From: Anaeromyxobacter sp. Fw109-5 | GTDB lineage: Bacteria; Myxococcota; Myxococcia; Myxococcales; Anaeromyxobacteraceae | Assembly: GCF_000017505.1 (NCBI RefSeq) | Contig: NC_009675.1 | Location: 4,778,501 to 4,842,500, forward strand | Length of the DNA stretch: 64,000 nucleotides | Reading direction: 5' to 3' | Shown: positions 39,256-46,855 of the stretch, piece by piece | Position numbering within the stretch: position 1 is the stretch's first letter | How the letters are laid out: each line of letters opens with the position of its first letter | The notes under the pieces: generated by a model | Told to the model about the DNA's origin: nothing | The model's database searches: none | What the model saw: only the letters and a program-made list of their open reading frames with translations | Position numbers and translations under genes: made by a program

Positions 39256-39478
39256 CTCGCCTCCCGCCGTCGGGTCGCCTCGCCCCGGTGGGTGCGGCCG
39301 ACCGCGGGCGCGCGCGGTGGCCCGACAGCGTGACGTGCTCCGCGGCCAGGCCCCCGCACGCCCTCCGTGGATCTTCGGATCGCGCGCGCCGCGATCGGCC
39401 CCGGTCGGCCCGCCCGGTCGGCCCGCGGGTTCGTGCTCGCGGGCGGAGGGCGCCGCAGGTTTGGTCCGGAGGCGAGCG

Positions 39479-40060
39479 ATGGCGACGGAGGAGGCTGGGA
39501 AGCTCGGCGCGCCGGGACGCGGGGGCACCGACGAGGCGCGCCACGACCGTGCCGGGGGCCGCGCTGGGCGCGCGGACGGCGGATCCGGACCGGAACACGA
39601 CGACCTCCTCGAGGTGGCGCTCACGCCCGCGGAGGTGCTCGCGGCGCTCGCGAGGCTCGACGTGGAGGCGGCGCTGGCCTACGAGGCCGCCGCCGGGCTG
39701 GCAGACGACGACGAGACCGTCCGGCAGCTGCGCAGGTTCGGACGGGACCACCGCCGCCACGCGGAGGTGCTCGCCCGCCTGATCGGCGAGCGGGAGGCCG
39801 AGCGCGAGCCGGCGCAGCCGGTGCTCCCCGGGCTCGCGCGCGTGGCGGCGGGGCTCGGGCCGGGGTCCCTGACCCTCGCGCTGCTCGCGAACGAGCAGCT
39901 CACGAACCTCGCCTACGAGGACGTGCTCGCGTACGCGTGGGACGAGGCCGTGGAGCGCCTGCTCATGGAGCTCCGCGCCGACGAGGAGCGCCACCTGCGC
40001 TGGCTGTCCGAGCGGCACGGTCTCTCGGCGACGCCCGCGCCCGCCGATCAGGGGACCTGA
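39479..40060 (+). CDS. Ferritin-like domain protein
   Basis: Encodes 193 aa. The first 45 residues are low-complexity (Gly/Arg/Ala); the rest is a helical bundle with regularly placed acidic and histidine residues: AALARLDVEAALAYEAAAG, LRRFGRDHRRHAEVLARL, ALLANEQLTNLAYEDVLAYAW, LMELRADEERHLRWLSERH. The E-x..D-x2-R-H and D-E-E-R-H patterns match the di-iron ligands of the ferritin-like/rubrerythrin superfamily. A GGAGG site six bases before the ATG fixes the start. It is a lone gene; an iron or stress role is inferred from the fold only. Confidence 0.84.
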   Translation: MATEEAGKLGAPGRGGTDEARHDRAGGRAGRADGGSGPEHDDLLEVALTPAEVLAALARLDVEAALAYEAAAGLADDDETVRQLRRFGRDHRRHAEVLARLIGEREAEREPAQPVLPGLARVAAGLGPGSLTLALLANEQLTNLAYEDVLAYAWDEAVERLLMELRADEERHLRWLSERHGLSATPAPADQGT

Positions 40061-40131
40061 GCGTCACCCCGCGCAAGCGCTCCGCCGAGCGGCGGCGCGG
40101 CTGCGGCTCCAACCCACCGTGAACGCCCGGA

Positions 40132-40175
40132 GACACGAAAGCCCGGCCCCTCTCGCGAGGAACCGGGCTCGTGTC
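40132..40175 (-). terminator. Intrinsic terminator of the cold shock gene
   Basis: GACACG-AA-AGCCCGG pairs with CCGGGCT-CGTGTC around a 16-base loop, giving a 13-bp stem with a two-base bulge, 19-62 bases past the cold-shock stop on the minus strand. The short TTTCGTGT run on that strand is a weak U tract. Confidence 0.62.
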
Positions 40176-40193
40176 GTTCAGACGTGAAGCGGC

Positions 40194-40397
40194 TTACAGC
40201 GGGCGGACGTTCGCCGCCTGGAGGCCCTTCGGGCCGCGCTGAACGTCGAACTCCACCTTCTGGCCCTCGGCCAGGGTGCGGAAGCCCTGCGTCTGGATGG
40301 CGGTGTGGTGGCAGAACACGTCCTCGCCACCGCCGTCCTGCGTGATGAACCCGAAACCCTTCGCGTCGTTGAACCACTTCACGGTACCAGTCGCCAT
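40194..40397 (-). CDS. Cold shock protein (CspA family)
   Basis: Encodes 67 aa, a single OB-fold cold shock domain: [17 protein letters not shown] (RNP1 KGFGFI) and DVFCHHTAI (RNP2, with Cys where Val is usual), then [26 protein letters not shown]. It binds single-stranded RNA/DNA in the cytosol. The ATG is preceded by an A/G-rich leader (AAGAGTAAGAGTA). About 130 bases upstream on the same strand lies a strong intrinsic-terminator-like hairpin (40526-40546), which may mean its own promoter sits between 40400 and 40525. Confidence 0.97.
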   Translation of the reverse strand: MATGTVKWFNDAKGFGFITQDGGGEDVFCHHTAIQTQGFRTLAEGQKVEFDVQRGPKGLQAANVRPL

Positions 40398-40525
40398 TAC
40401 TCTTACTCTTTTCTCTTCTCAATCGGCGGCAGAGAGTTGCCGCGTCGATGCGCCTCGACACGAGGCCGCCTGGGTGTAACTCGTCGCGCGGCCGGCGTCG
40501 AGAGGACCTCGCGGAGATCTTCGCG

Positions 40526-40546
40526 AAAAAGGGAGGGGGGCCTCCC
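40526..40546 (-). terminator. Terminator-like hairpin upstream of the cold shock gene
   Basis: Read on the minus strand: GGGAGG-CCCC-CCTCCC followed at once by TTTTT, a 6-bp G/C stem with a U5 tract. No protein gene on this strand precedes it (the next gene, 40732, is on the plus strand), so it either ends an unannotated RNA from 40547-40731 or attenuates a long cold-shock leader. Confidence 0.5.
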
Positions 40547-40731
40547 ATCGGGGGCCGGCGCAGGCCCGCTGCCGGAGCGGCGGTCCCGGTCCCTCGTCGG
40601 CGCCGGTGTGGGCGAAGGTAGCCGTCCCGAGCGCAGGCATCCGCTCGCGGCGCACGCGTCCCCCTGCTTGAATCCCCGCCACGCGCTCCCCGTCCAAGCC
40701 GGTGGAAGCGAACCCACGAACAGGAGCCGAC

Positions 40732-41313
40732 ATGATCCGGACCGCCCTCGCCGCCGCCGCCCTCCTCGCCCTGCCCGCCGCGGGCCACGCGCAGGTCGGG
40801 CGCGCCCCCGCCGAGCGCGCCCAGGATCGGGCCGAGCTGCGGCAGGACCGCCGCGAGCTCGCCCGCGACCGGCGCGATCTCCGCTGGATGCGGGAGCTCC
40901 TCACCAGGTTCGACGCGGCCCGTGCCCGCCGCGATCGCCGCGCCCTCGCCGCCGTCGAGCAGGACGTGTCACGCACCCTCGCGTACGAGGAGCGGGAGGC
41001 GCGGCTCGAGGTGAGGAACGCGCGGGGCGAGCTCGCCCGCGAGCGGGCCGAGGCCGCCCACGATCGGCGCGACGACCCGCACGATCGCCGCGACGACCGC
41101 CGCGACCTGCGCGACGATCGCCGGGACGCGCGCCGCGTCGCCGCCCTCCGCGAGAACTTCGCGCGGCTCGAGGGGCGGATGAACCGCCGCGCCCTGGACC
41201 GCAAGCGCGACATGCTCGTGGAGCTGATCCGCATGGCGCGCGCCGAGCTCCGCGAGGACCGCCGCGAGCTGCGCGAGGATCGCCGCGAGCTCCACGAGGC
41301 CCCGCACCGCTGA
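40732..41313 (+). CDS. Exported Asp/Arg/Glu-rich helical repeat protein
   Basis: Encodes 193 aa. The ATG follows AGGAG and starts a clear Sec signal peptide (MIRTALAAAALLALPAAGHAQ). The mature protein is almost wholly charged: repeated D-R-R-E/D-L units (QDRRELARDRRDLRWM, HDRRDDPHDRRDDRRD, REDRRELREDRREL) predicted as one or more long helices. Such periplasmic charged-repeat proteins are common in Myxococcota and of unknown function. There is no cysteine or lipobox. Low complexity means database matches may reflect composition only. Confidence 0.8.
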   Translation: MIRTALAAAALLALPAAGHAQVGRAPAERAQDRAELRQDRRELARDRRDLRWMRELLTRFDAARARRDRRALAAVEQDVSRTLAYEEREARLEVRNARGELARERAEAAHDRRDDPHDRRDDRRDLRDDRRDARRVAALRENFARLEGRMNRRALDRKRDMLVELIRMARAELREDRRELREDRRELHEAPHR

Positions 41314-41353
41314 GCGGGCCCCCGCCGGGCCGCCCGCGCGCGGCCCGGCGCGC

Positions 41354-41367
41354 CTGATCGCGCTCAA
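41354..41367 (+). promoter_or_regulatory. Weak FNR-like site upstream of the hemerythrin gene
   Basis: CTGAT-CGCG-CTCAA matches eight of ten half-site positions of TTGAT-N4-ATCAA. A poor -10 (TGACAT, 41389-41394) lies at the spacing expected for class II activation. Suggestive only. Confidence 0.28.
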
Positions 41368-41455
41368 GGCCCTACCCCCCCTCCGTCGTGACATCCTCCC
41401 GCCGCGCCCGATCGTTCGATCCGCAACGATCGCGAGCGGCGGCGCGGAGGACACC

Positions 41456-41857
41456 ATGCTGAAGTGGACGCCGGCCCTGGCCGTCGGCATCGAAGAGATC
41501 GACGAGCAGCACCAGGAGCTGTTCCGGCGCGCCGAGCGATTCGTGGCGAGCCTCGAGACGGCGGACCGTCAGGAGATCGGGATCCTGCTCTCCTACCTGC
41601 GCATGTACTGCGTCACGCACTTCGGCGCCGAGGAGGCCTGGATGCGCGACGTCCGCTACGACGGCTACGCCGCGCACAAGGCCGAGCACGACCGCTTCGT
41701 GAAGGACGTCCTCCGGCTCTCCGACGAGCACGAGCGGCGAGGCGGCCCGGGCCTCGAGGCGATGAAGGTCGGCTCCTATCTCTCGCGCTGGCTGCGGGAG
41801 CACGTGACGAGCACCGACACCGCCTTCGCGCGCTTCCTGCTGTCCCAGAGCGCCTGA
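41456..41857 (+). CDS. Bacteriohemerythrin
   Basis: Encodes 133 aa. The di-iron ligands of the hemerythrin fold are visible: H in EEIDEQHQELF (about 19), H and E in THFGAEEAWM (about 55-59), H-x3-H in HKAEHDRF (about 74-78) and H-x4-D in WLREHVTSTDTAF. The GGAGG site seven bases before the ATG fixes the start. These small cytosolic proteins bind oxygen and are thought to deliver or detoxify it in microaerophiles and anaerobes. It is a single gene. Confidence 0.95.
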   Translation: MLKWTPALAVGIEEIDEQHQELFRRAERFVASLETADRQEIGILLSYLRMYCVTHFGAEEAWMRDVRYDGYAAHKAEHDRFVKDVLRLSDEHERRGGPGLEAMKVGSYLSRWLREHVTSTDTAFARFLLSQSA

Positions 41858-42038
41858 TCCGCCGCCGGCGGGCGAGCGCCTCCCCCGCCTCCTGCTCACC
41901 CCGGCGGCCGCGCCCGGGCACCCCCGCCTACCGCTGGAGCCCGCCCTGCGGCGGGTGGTCTACTCGTGGGGGGCGCGATGCGCCGCGGTCGCGCCGTCGA
42001 TCGGCGACGCGGCGGAGCGGGTGCCGGGGGGCAGTGCG

Positions 42039-43157
42039 ATGACGGCGCTGCACGAGGCGAGATTCTACGAGCGGCTTCCCGGGAACGAGGTCCACTGCGC
42101 GCTCTGCCCGCACGACTGCCACGTGCGCGCGGGCGGGCGCGGCGCGTGCGGCGTCCGCTTCGACGTGCGGGGGACCCTCTACACGCTGGTCTACGACCGC
42201 GTGGTGTCGCGCGGGGTCGATCCCATCGAGAAGAAGCCGCTCTTCCACTTCCTGCCGGGCTCGCGCGCGTACTCGATCGCGACCGTGGGCTGCAACCTGC
42301 GCTGCTCGTTCTGCCAGAACTGGACGGTGTCGCAGTGGCCGAAGGATCACCTCCCCCGCACGATCGACGCCGGCGGAGGGCGCGAGCCGACCGAGCTCGT
42401 GTGCCCCCAGCTCGCCGCCGCGGCCGACGCGGTCGTGGGCGAGGAGGTCACCCCCGACGAGCTCGTGGAGCGCGCGTTGGCGAGCGGCTGCCGCTCCATC
42501 GCGTACACCTACACCGAGCCGACCGTCTTCTACGAGCTGGCGCACGACACGGCGGTGCTCGCACGCGCGCGGGGCCTCAAGAACGTGTTCGTGACGAACG
42601 GCTTCACGTCGGAGGCGCCGCTGCGCGAGATCGCGAAGGTGCTCGACGCCGCCAACGTCGACCTCAAGTTCTTCGACCCCGAGAGCTACCGGCGCATCAG
42701 CCGCGCGCGCCTCGAGCCGATCCTCGACGCCATCCGGCTGTACCGCGCGCTCGGCGTGTGGGTCGAGATCACCACGCTCGTCATCCCCGGCGTGAACGAC
42801 TCGGACGCCGAGCTGCGGCGCATCGCGGAGTTCGTCCGCTCCGTCGGCCCCGAGGTGCCCTGGCACGTGTCGCAGTTCTACCCCGCGTACAAGATGCTCG
42901 ACCGACCCTTCACGCCGCTCGAGACCCTGGAGCGGGCCGCCCGCATCGGCCGCGCCGCCGGCATCCGCCACGTGTACGAGGGGAACGTGCCGGGCGCGGA
43001 CGGCGAGTCCACGCGCTGCCACCTGTGCAACACCCTGCTCGTCGAGCGCTACGGGTTCCACGTGCTCGAAAACCGCATCGCGGCCGGCCGGTGCCCGGCC
43101 TGCGGCACGGCGGTGGACGGCGTCGAGATGTCGGCGGTGCCGGCGCCGCGTGCCTGA
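42039..43157 (+). CDS. amrS: AmrS-type radical SAM enzyme (AmmeMemoRadiSam family)
   Basis: Encodes 372 aa. The radical SAM cluster is C85-x3-C89-x2-C92 (GCNLRCSFCQNW). An N-terminal C-x2-C-P-x2-C set (C20, C23, C27, C37) and a C-terminal rubredoxin-like pair of knuckles (CHLCNTLL and CPACG) are the extra features of the AmrS family, related to pyruvate formate-lyase activases. The usual partners Memo and AMMECR1 are not in this window. The substrate is unknown. The ATG at 42039 was chosen because homology starts there; the frame is open from 41955. The 43179 gene follows 21 bases later. Confidence 0.92.
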   Translation: MTALHEARFYERLPGNEVHCALCPHDCHVRAGGRGACGVRFDVRGTLYTLVYDRVVSRGVDPIEKKPLFHFLPGSRAYSIATVGCNLRCSFCQNWTVSQWPKDHLPRTIDAGGGREPTELVCPQLAAAADAVVGEEVTPDELVERALASGCRSIAYTYTEPTVFYELAHDTAVLARARGLKNVFVTNGFTSEAPLREIAKVLDAANVDLKFFDPESYRRISRARLEPILDAIRLYRALGVWVEITTLVIPGVNDSDAELRRIAEFVRSVGPEVPWHVSQFYPAYKMLDRPFTPLETLERAARIGRAAGIRHVYEGNVPGADGESTRCHLCNTLLVERYGFHVLENRIAAGRCPACGTAVDGVEMSAVPAPRA

Positions 43158-43178
43158 CGTCCTGGGAGGCGAGGCGCC

Positions 43179-43520
43179 ATGCAGCGCGTCGCGCGCGTCG
43201 TCGTGGTGGCCGCGGCGCTCGCCCTCGTCGCGGGTGAGTGCGGCGGCGGGGACGAGACGGAGCTCGCCTGCCTCGAGGCCGTCGCGCACCTCGACGCCTG
43301 CTGCCCGGCCCTCGACGCGAGCCTGTTCGCGTGCGGCGGTGGGGGCGACGGCGCGCGCTGCGTGGTCGTGGTCCGCTCTGCCCGCCTCGGGCTCGAGGAG
43401 AGCCGCTGCATCTGCGCGCGCTCGTGCGCGGAGCTCGTGGACGGCGGCGTCTGCGCGCGGGCGGCGGAGGCGGCCGGCCCGGCGCCGGATGCGCCCTCCG
43501 GCCCGCCGCTCTGCCCTTGA
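43179..43520 (+). CDS. Exported Cys-rich small protein, unknown
   Basis: Encodes 113 aa with an N-terminal hydrophobic signal (VARVVVVAAALALVAGECGGG); the VAGEC sequence resembles a lipobox but has Glu before Cys, so lipidation is uncertain. The mature part contains about ten cysteines (LACLEAVAHLDACCPAL, LFACGG, SRCICARSCAELV, GVCARA, PLCP), suggesting several disulfides in the periplasm or outside. It lies 21 bases after amrS and converges on the methyltransferase gene. No family is recognised. Confidence 0.7.
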   Translation: MQRVARVVVVAAALALVAGECGGGDETELACLEAVAHLDACCPALDASLFACGGGGDGARCVVVVRSARLGLEESRCICARSCAELVDGGVCARAAEAAGPAPDAPSGPPLCP

Positions 43521-43528
43521 GGTGCGGC

Positions 43529-44260
43529 TCACCCGCCGCGCCGCATCGGGACGAACCGCACCGGCGCGAGGTGCTCCTCGCGCGGCCCGCGCGCCGTCTT
43601 CGTCACGACCACGAGCAGCTGCACCTCGCCCTCCGGTCCCTTGGGGTAGACGATCCTGCCGCCCTGGACGAGCTGCTCCCAGAGCGGCGCGGGGATCTCC
43701 TCCATCGCGCAGCTCACGACGATCGCCCGGAACGGCGCGCGCTCGGGCCAGCCGAGGAACCCGTCGCCGCGCCGGAGGTGCACGTTCCCGTAGCCGAGCT
43801 CCGCGAGCGTCTCGACGCTGCGCGCGTGCAGCTCCGGCTCGAGCTCGATGCCGTAGACCGCGCCGGCGAGGTGCGCCAGCACCGCCGCCGCGTAGCCGGA
43901 GCCCGATCCCACCTCCAGGACGCGTTCGCCCCCGCGCAGCGCGAGCGCCTGCGCCATGAACGCGACCACGTAGGGCTGGCTGATGGTCTGGCCGCGGCCG
44001 ATGGGGAGCGGCTCGTCGAGGTAGGCGAGCGACCGCCACTGCTCCGGGACGAAGCGCTCCCGGGGCACCTTCCCCATCGCCTCCAGCACCCGGCGATCCC
44101 GGATCCCGCGGGCGGCGAGCTGCTCCTCGACCATGCGCCGCCGCTCGGTCTCGGGGGTGGATCGCTCCGCCGAAGGGTGCCCGCGGTCCGCGCACGCGTC
44201 GCCCCCCGCGGTTGCGGCGAGCAGCAGCGCGAGTGCCGGCAGGAGCGAACGGGCGAGCAC
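43529..44260 (-). CDS. pcm: Protein-L-isoaspartate O-methyltransferase, apparently exported
   Basis: Encodes 243 aa. PIMT landmarks: RRMVEEQLAARGIRDRRVLEAM, VPRERFVPE, PLPIGRGQTISQPYVVAFM, and the SAM motif VLEVGSGSGYAAAVLAHLAG. The enzyme repairs isoaspartyl residues in aged proteins. Unusually, the frame from a GTG at 44260 adds a good signal peptide (LARSLLPALALLLAATAGG...ACA) before the catalytic core, predicting a periplasmic location. Cytosolic Pcm normally begins near the MVEEQL segment. A start at that inner ATG (MVEEQ, about 44133) would give a cytosolic form and cannot be excluded. Confidence 0.91.
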   Translation of the reverse strand: MLARSLLPALALLLAATAGGDACADRGHPSAERSTPETERRRMVEEQLAARGIRDRRVLEAMGKVPRERFVPEQWRSLAYLDEPLPIGRGQTISQPYVVAFMAQALALRGGERVLEVGSGSGYAAAVLAHLAGAVYGIELEPELHARSVETLAELGYGNVHLRRGDGFLGWPERAPFRAIVVSCAMEEIPAPLWEQLVQGGRIVYPKGPEGEVQLLVVVTKTARGPREEHLAPVRFVPMRRGG

Positions 44261-44456
44261 GCGAGCCCTTTCCGCGGCGAGGTCCGGGACGGCGCGCGGC
44301 CAGGACCCGCGCGTCGTGCTCGGCGTCGCCCAGCAGATCACGCCGCGCCGTGGCCGGTCGCTGGAATCGCGGGGTCCCCACTCCGTGGGCGTCGAGCGTG
44401 CGGGACGCCCCGCTCGTGCAGCCGCGCCGGAGGCGGCGGAGCGCGACATTGAGGGC

Positions 44457-44675
44457 GTGAGCCCCTCCTTCGTCACGCGCCTGCTCGCGCTCGCGGTGGT
44501 GGTGTTCGTGGGCGTCGCCTCCGCGATCCTGCTCTGGGACGGCCTCGCGGCGATCGGCCCGGGCGACTCCGCGGCCCACGCCTCGTGGCGGACGCGCGCC
44601 CGCATCGCGGTCGGGGTCATCGGGTTCGCGATCGCCGTCTGGATCGTGCTCGGGATGCTGACCCACGCCCACTGA
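44457..44675 (+). CDS. Small two-helix membrane protein, unknown
   Basis: Encodes 72 aa from a GTG at 44457 with GAGG very close upstream. Two transmembrane helices (FVTRLLALAVVVFVGVASAILLW and RIAVGVIGFAIAVWIVLGML) are joined by a short loop containing WDGLAAIGPGDSAAHA. Hydrophobic periodicity and third-position G/C bias support coding, though the start is uncertain. It is divergent from the isoaspartate methyltransferase gene. No family is recognised. Confidence 0.6.
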   Translation: MSPSFVTRLLALAVVVFVGVASAILLWDGLAAIGPGDSAAHASWRTRARIAVGVIGFAIAVWIVLGMLTHAH

Positions 44676-45137
44676 CGGCGCTCGTCCCGGGCAGGCCCGC
44701 GCGGCGGGCCGGCGGTAGAGGGCGTCGCGCGGCAGGGACCCGACCCTTCGGCATCGCGAGCGGACGAGCGCGCGCGGACCTCGGGCACGCACGCGCGCCG
44801 GAGCCCTCGTCTTGGCGGGCTCCGGAGCCGGTCGAACGGTCCATCATGCGCCGACACTGCGCGTCACGGGCGGTCGCCCCCGGACGGGCGGGCCCTCCGG
44901 ACGCGGCTCGGGCGCGCGCCGAAGGCGTATCGTGGAGTTGCCCAGGGGACGCGCGACCTGCGACGGCTCTCTCGTGGAGTCGAAGGTGCCGCGGGGCGTA
45001 CCCGCTCCTGACCGTCGGCCCGGGCGCGCGCCCGGCTCGCGGTCACGGCTCGCGCGCACGAGGCCATGCCCCTGGGCCCGGGGGGCCGCCTCCACGGCGG
45101 CCCTCGGCGTGCGCGGCGCCCCGCGCCGAGGTGGGAG
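44676..45137. other. Intergenic region upstream of the PRPP synthetase
   Basis: These 462 bases contain only Arg-rich shadow frames and no repeat, palindrome or A/T-rich promoter box that I can name. The prs promoter should be here. Confidence 0.4.
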
Positions 45138-46073
45138 ATGACCTCGATCGTGCTGAGCGGGAGCGCCCACCCCGAGCTCACCCGCGAGGTCGCGGAGCGG
45201 CTCGGCCTCACGTCCGCCGAGCGCGTCGTCGAGCGCTTCCCGGACGGAGAGCTGCGCGTCGTCGTGAAGGAGCCGGTGCGCGGCGCCGAGGTCTACCTCG
45301 TGCAGCCGCTGTCGCCGCCCGCGGACGCCCACCTCCTCGAGCTCGTCTTCCTCGCCGACGCGTGCCGGCGCGCGGGAGCACGGAGCGTGACGGCCGTGGT
45401 GCCGTACCTCGCCTGGGCGCGGCAGGACCGGCGGCGCGTCGAGGGCGAGCCGCACGGCGCGCGGCTCGCGGCCGACCTGATCTCGGCGCGCGCCGACCGG
45501 GTGGTCTCGGTGGACGTGCACGGGCCGGCGGCGGAGGGCTTCTTCTCGGTGCCGCTCGATCACCTCACCGCGGCGCCGGCGCTCGCCGCGGCGATCGCGC
45601 GCTCGGTGCCGCGGGACGCGGTGGTGGTGGGCCCCGATCTCGGGGCGGCGCGGCGCGCCGCGCTCTTCGGCCGGCTCCTCGGCCTCCCCTCCGCGATCGT
45701 GCACAAGGCCCGGCTCTCCGCCCGCGAGGTCGAGGTCCGCGGCGTCGCGGGCGAGGTCGCCGGGCGCGCGCCCATCCTGGTGGACGACATGATCAGCACG
45801 GGCGCGACGATCGAGGCCGCGGTGCGGACCCTGCTCGCGGCGGGGTGCCGCCCGGAGATCGTGGTCGCCGCGACGCACCCGCTCTTCACGGAGAGCGCAC
45901 CGGAGCGGCTCGCGCGGCTCCCCATCGCCCGCATCGTGGTCACCGACGCGCTCCCCGTCCCTCGCGCCCCAGGGCTCGAGCTCGAGGTGGTCCCGCTCGC
46001 GACCCTCCTCGCGGAGGCGATCGCGCGGCTCCGCGAGCAGCGGCCGCTCGGGGAGCTGCTTTCGACTACCTGA
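45138..46073 (+). CDS. prs: Ribose-phosphate pyrophosphokinase
   Basis: Encodes 311 aa, the usual length. Two phosphoribosyltransferase-like domains are visible: ERFPDGELRV near 35, YLAWARQDRR (ATP/ribose-5-phosphate region), VSVDVHGP (about 120-126), KARLS (catalytic lysine flexible loop) and the PRPP loop VDDMISTGAT (about 215-224). It makes PRPP from ribose-5-phosphate and ATP. The flexible loop (KARLSAREVEVR) and the RRVEGEPHGARL segment differ from the bacterial class I form (KRRP, R-S-GEP) and look closer to archaeal-type Prs, so it may be a second, specialised copy. GGTGGGAG precedes the ATG. Confidence 0.91.
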   Translation: MTSIVLSGSAHPELTREVAERLGLTSAERVVERFPDGELRVVVKEPVRGAEVYLVQPLSPPADAHLLELVFLADACRRAGARSVTAVVPYLAWARQDRRRVEGEPHGARLAADLISARADRVVSVDVHGPAAEGFFSVPLDHLTAAPALAAAIARSVPRDAVVVGPDLGAARRAALFGRLLGLPSAIVHKARLSAREVEVRGVAGEVAGRAPILVDDMISTGATIEAAVRTLLAAGCRPEIVVAATHPLFTESAPERLARLPIARIVVTDALPVPRAPGLELEVVPLATLLAEAIARLREQRPLGELLSTT

Positions 46074-46183
46074 CGACGACCTGCGGGCGCGTCGAACTCC
46101 TTCCCGCGCGCCGGAAGAAGAGCGTACGCTGGGTGCCGCGGGACCTGGCCCCGGCCTCGAACCTGCGCGATCGACGCCAGCCG

Positions 46184-46203
46184 TAACCCGGTTGGGTTAT
46201 ACT
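46184..46203 (+). promoter_or_regulatory. Inverted repeat overlapping a TATACT -10 box
   Basis: TAACCC-GGTT-GGGTTA (46184-46199) is a perfect inverted repeat whose right end runs into TATACT (46198-46203), the best -10 hexamer in this gap. It lies about 195 bases before the LuxR-type gene, leaving a long leader (46210-46397) with a GTCGGC/GCCGAC hairpin near 46230-46255 and an AAAAAA run. An operator on the regulator's own promoter is one reading; no good -35 is visible. Confidence 0.45.
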
Positions 46204-46397
46204 TTTGGGACCCTTCCGGGGCATCCCGGTGTCGGCCGCCCGCCCGGGGCGCCGACGGCCGAAAAAAGATCACGGAGGGGGTGGCAACCGGGAGGGGCGT
46301 TACTAACGTGGCGAGGGGTTGGGGAACGAACAGCCGGGCAGCCCGCGGCGGGCGGAAGCGGCGACCCAATCACACGAACGCAGAGAGGAGCGCGAAC

Positions 46398-46733
46398 ATG
46401 CCTCACATCGAGATCGACACTCTCACCCCGATCGCGGCCAAGTACATGGACGGCAAGAGCCTGACGCCGGCGGAGCGCGCCGAGGTGCTCCGGATCGCCC
46501 AGGGGTTCGCGTGCAAGGACTCGGCGGCCGCCGCCAACGTCTCCCCGGAGACGATCCGGGCGCGCCGCAAGCGCATCTACCGGAAGGTGCACGTCGCGGG
46601 CGCCGCCGAGATCATCTCCGGCCTGCTCTCGATCTCCCTGCAGATGCTCGCGTCCGGCGAGAAGGTGGAGCAGCGCACGGTCGCTCCGTCGCAGTCCGAG
46701 ACGGACGCGGCGCCGATGGTCGCGGCGCTGTAG
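46398..46733 (+). CDS. Small LuxR-type helix-turn-helix regulator
   Basis: Encodes 111 aa starting MPHIEIDTLTPIAAKYMDGK after GAGAGGAG. The LuxR/GerE DNA-binding domain covers about 20-80: LTPAERAEVLRIAQGFACKDSAAAANVSPETIRARRKRIYRKVHV. There is no receiver or ligand-binding domain, so it is a stand-alone HTH protein, as are GerE and several Myxococcota regulators. The tail (VEQRTVAPSQSETD) is disordered. The target genes are unknown; a palindrome overlapping its putative promoter suggests autoregulation. Confidence 0.88.
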   Translation: MPHIEIDTLTPIAAKYMDGKSLTPAERAEVLRIAQGFACKDSAAAANVSPETIRARRKRIYRKVHVAGAAEIISGLLSISLQMLASGEKVEQRTVAPSQSETDAAPMVAAL

Positions 46734-46757
46734 GAGACTGCTCGTCCGGAGCACCCT

Positions 46758-46777
46758 CCAGCGGAGCTTCCCGCTGG
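46758..46777 (+). terminator. Hairpin after the LuxR-type gene
   Basis: CCAGCGG and CCGCTGG form a 7-bp stem with a six-base loop, 25 bases past the stop codon. No T tract follows. Confidence 0.35.
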
Positions 46778-46855
46778 TCGGGCCGGCTGGCGTAACGTCC
46801 GCGGCGGGTCGCGGCGCGACGCAGGCCAACGCGATCCCGGATCACGGAGGTCGCG

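Noticed and set aside
46204-46397. Possible cyclic-di-GMP (GEMM) riboswitch in the LuxR-gene leader
   Set aside because: A GATCACGG...GGCAACC stretch recalls the GEMM core but the receptor segments and paired helices do not line up.
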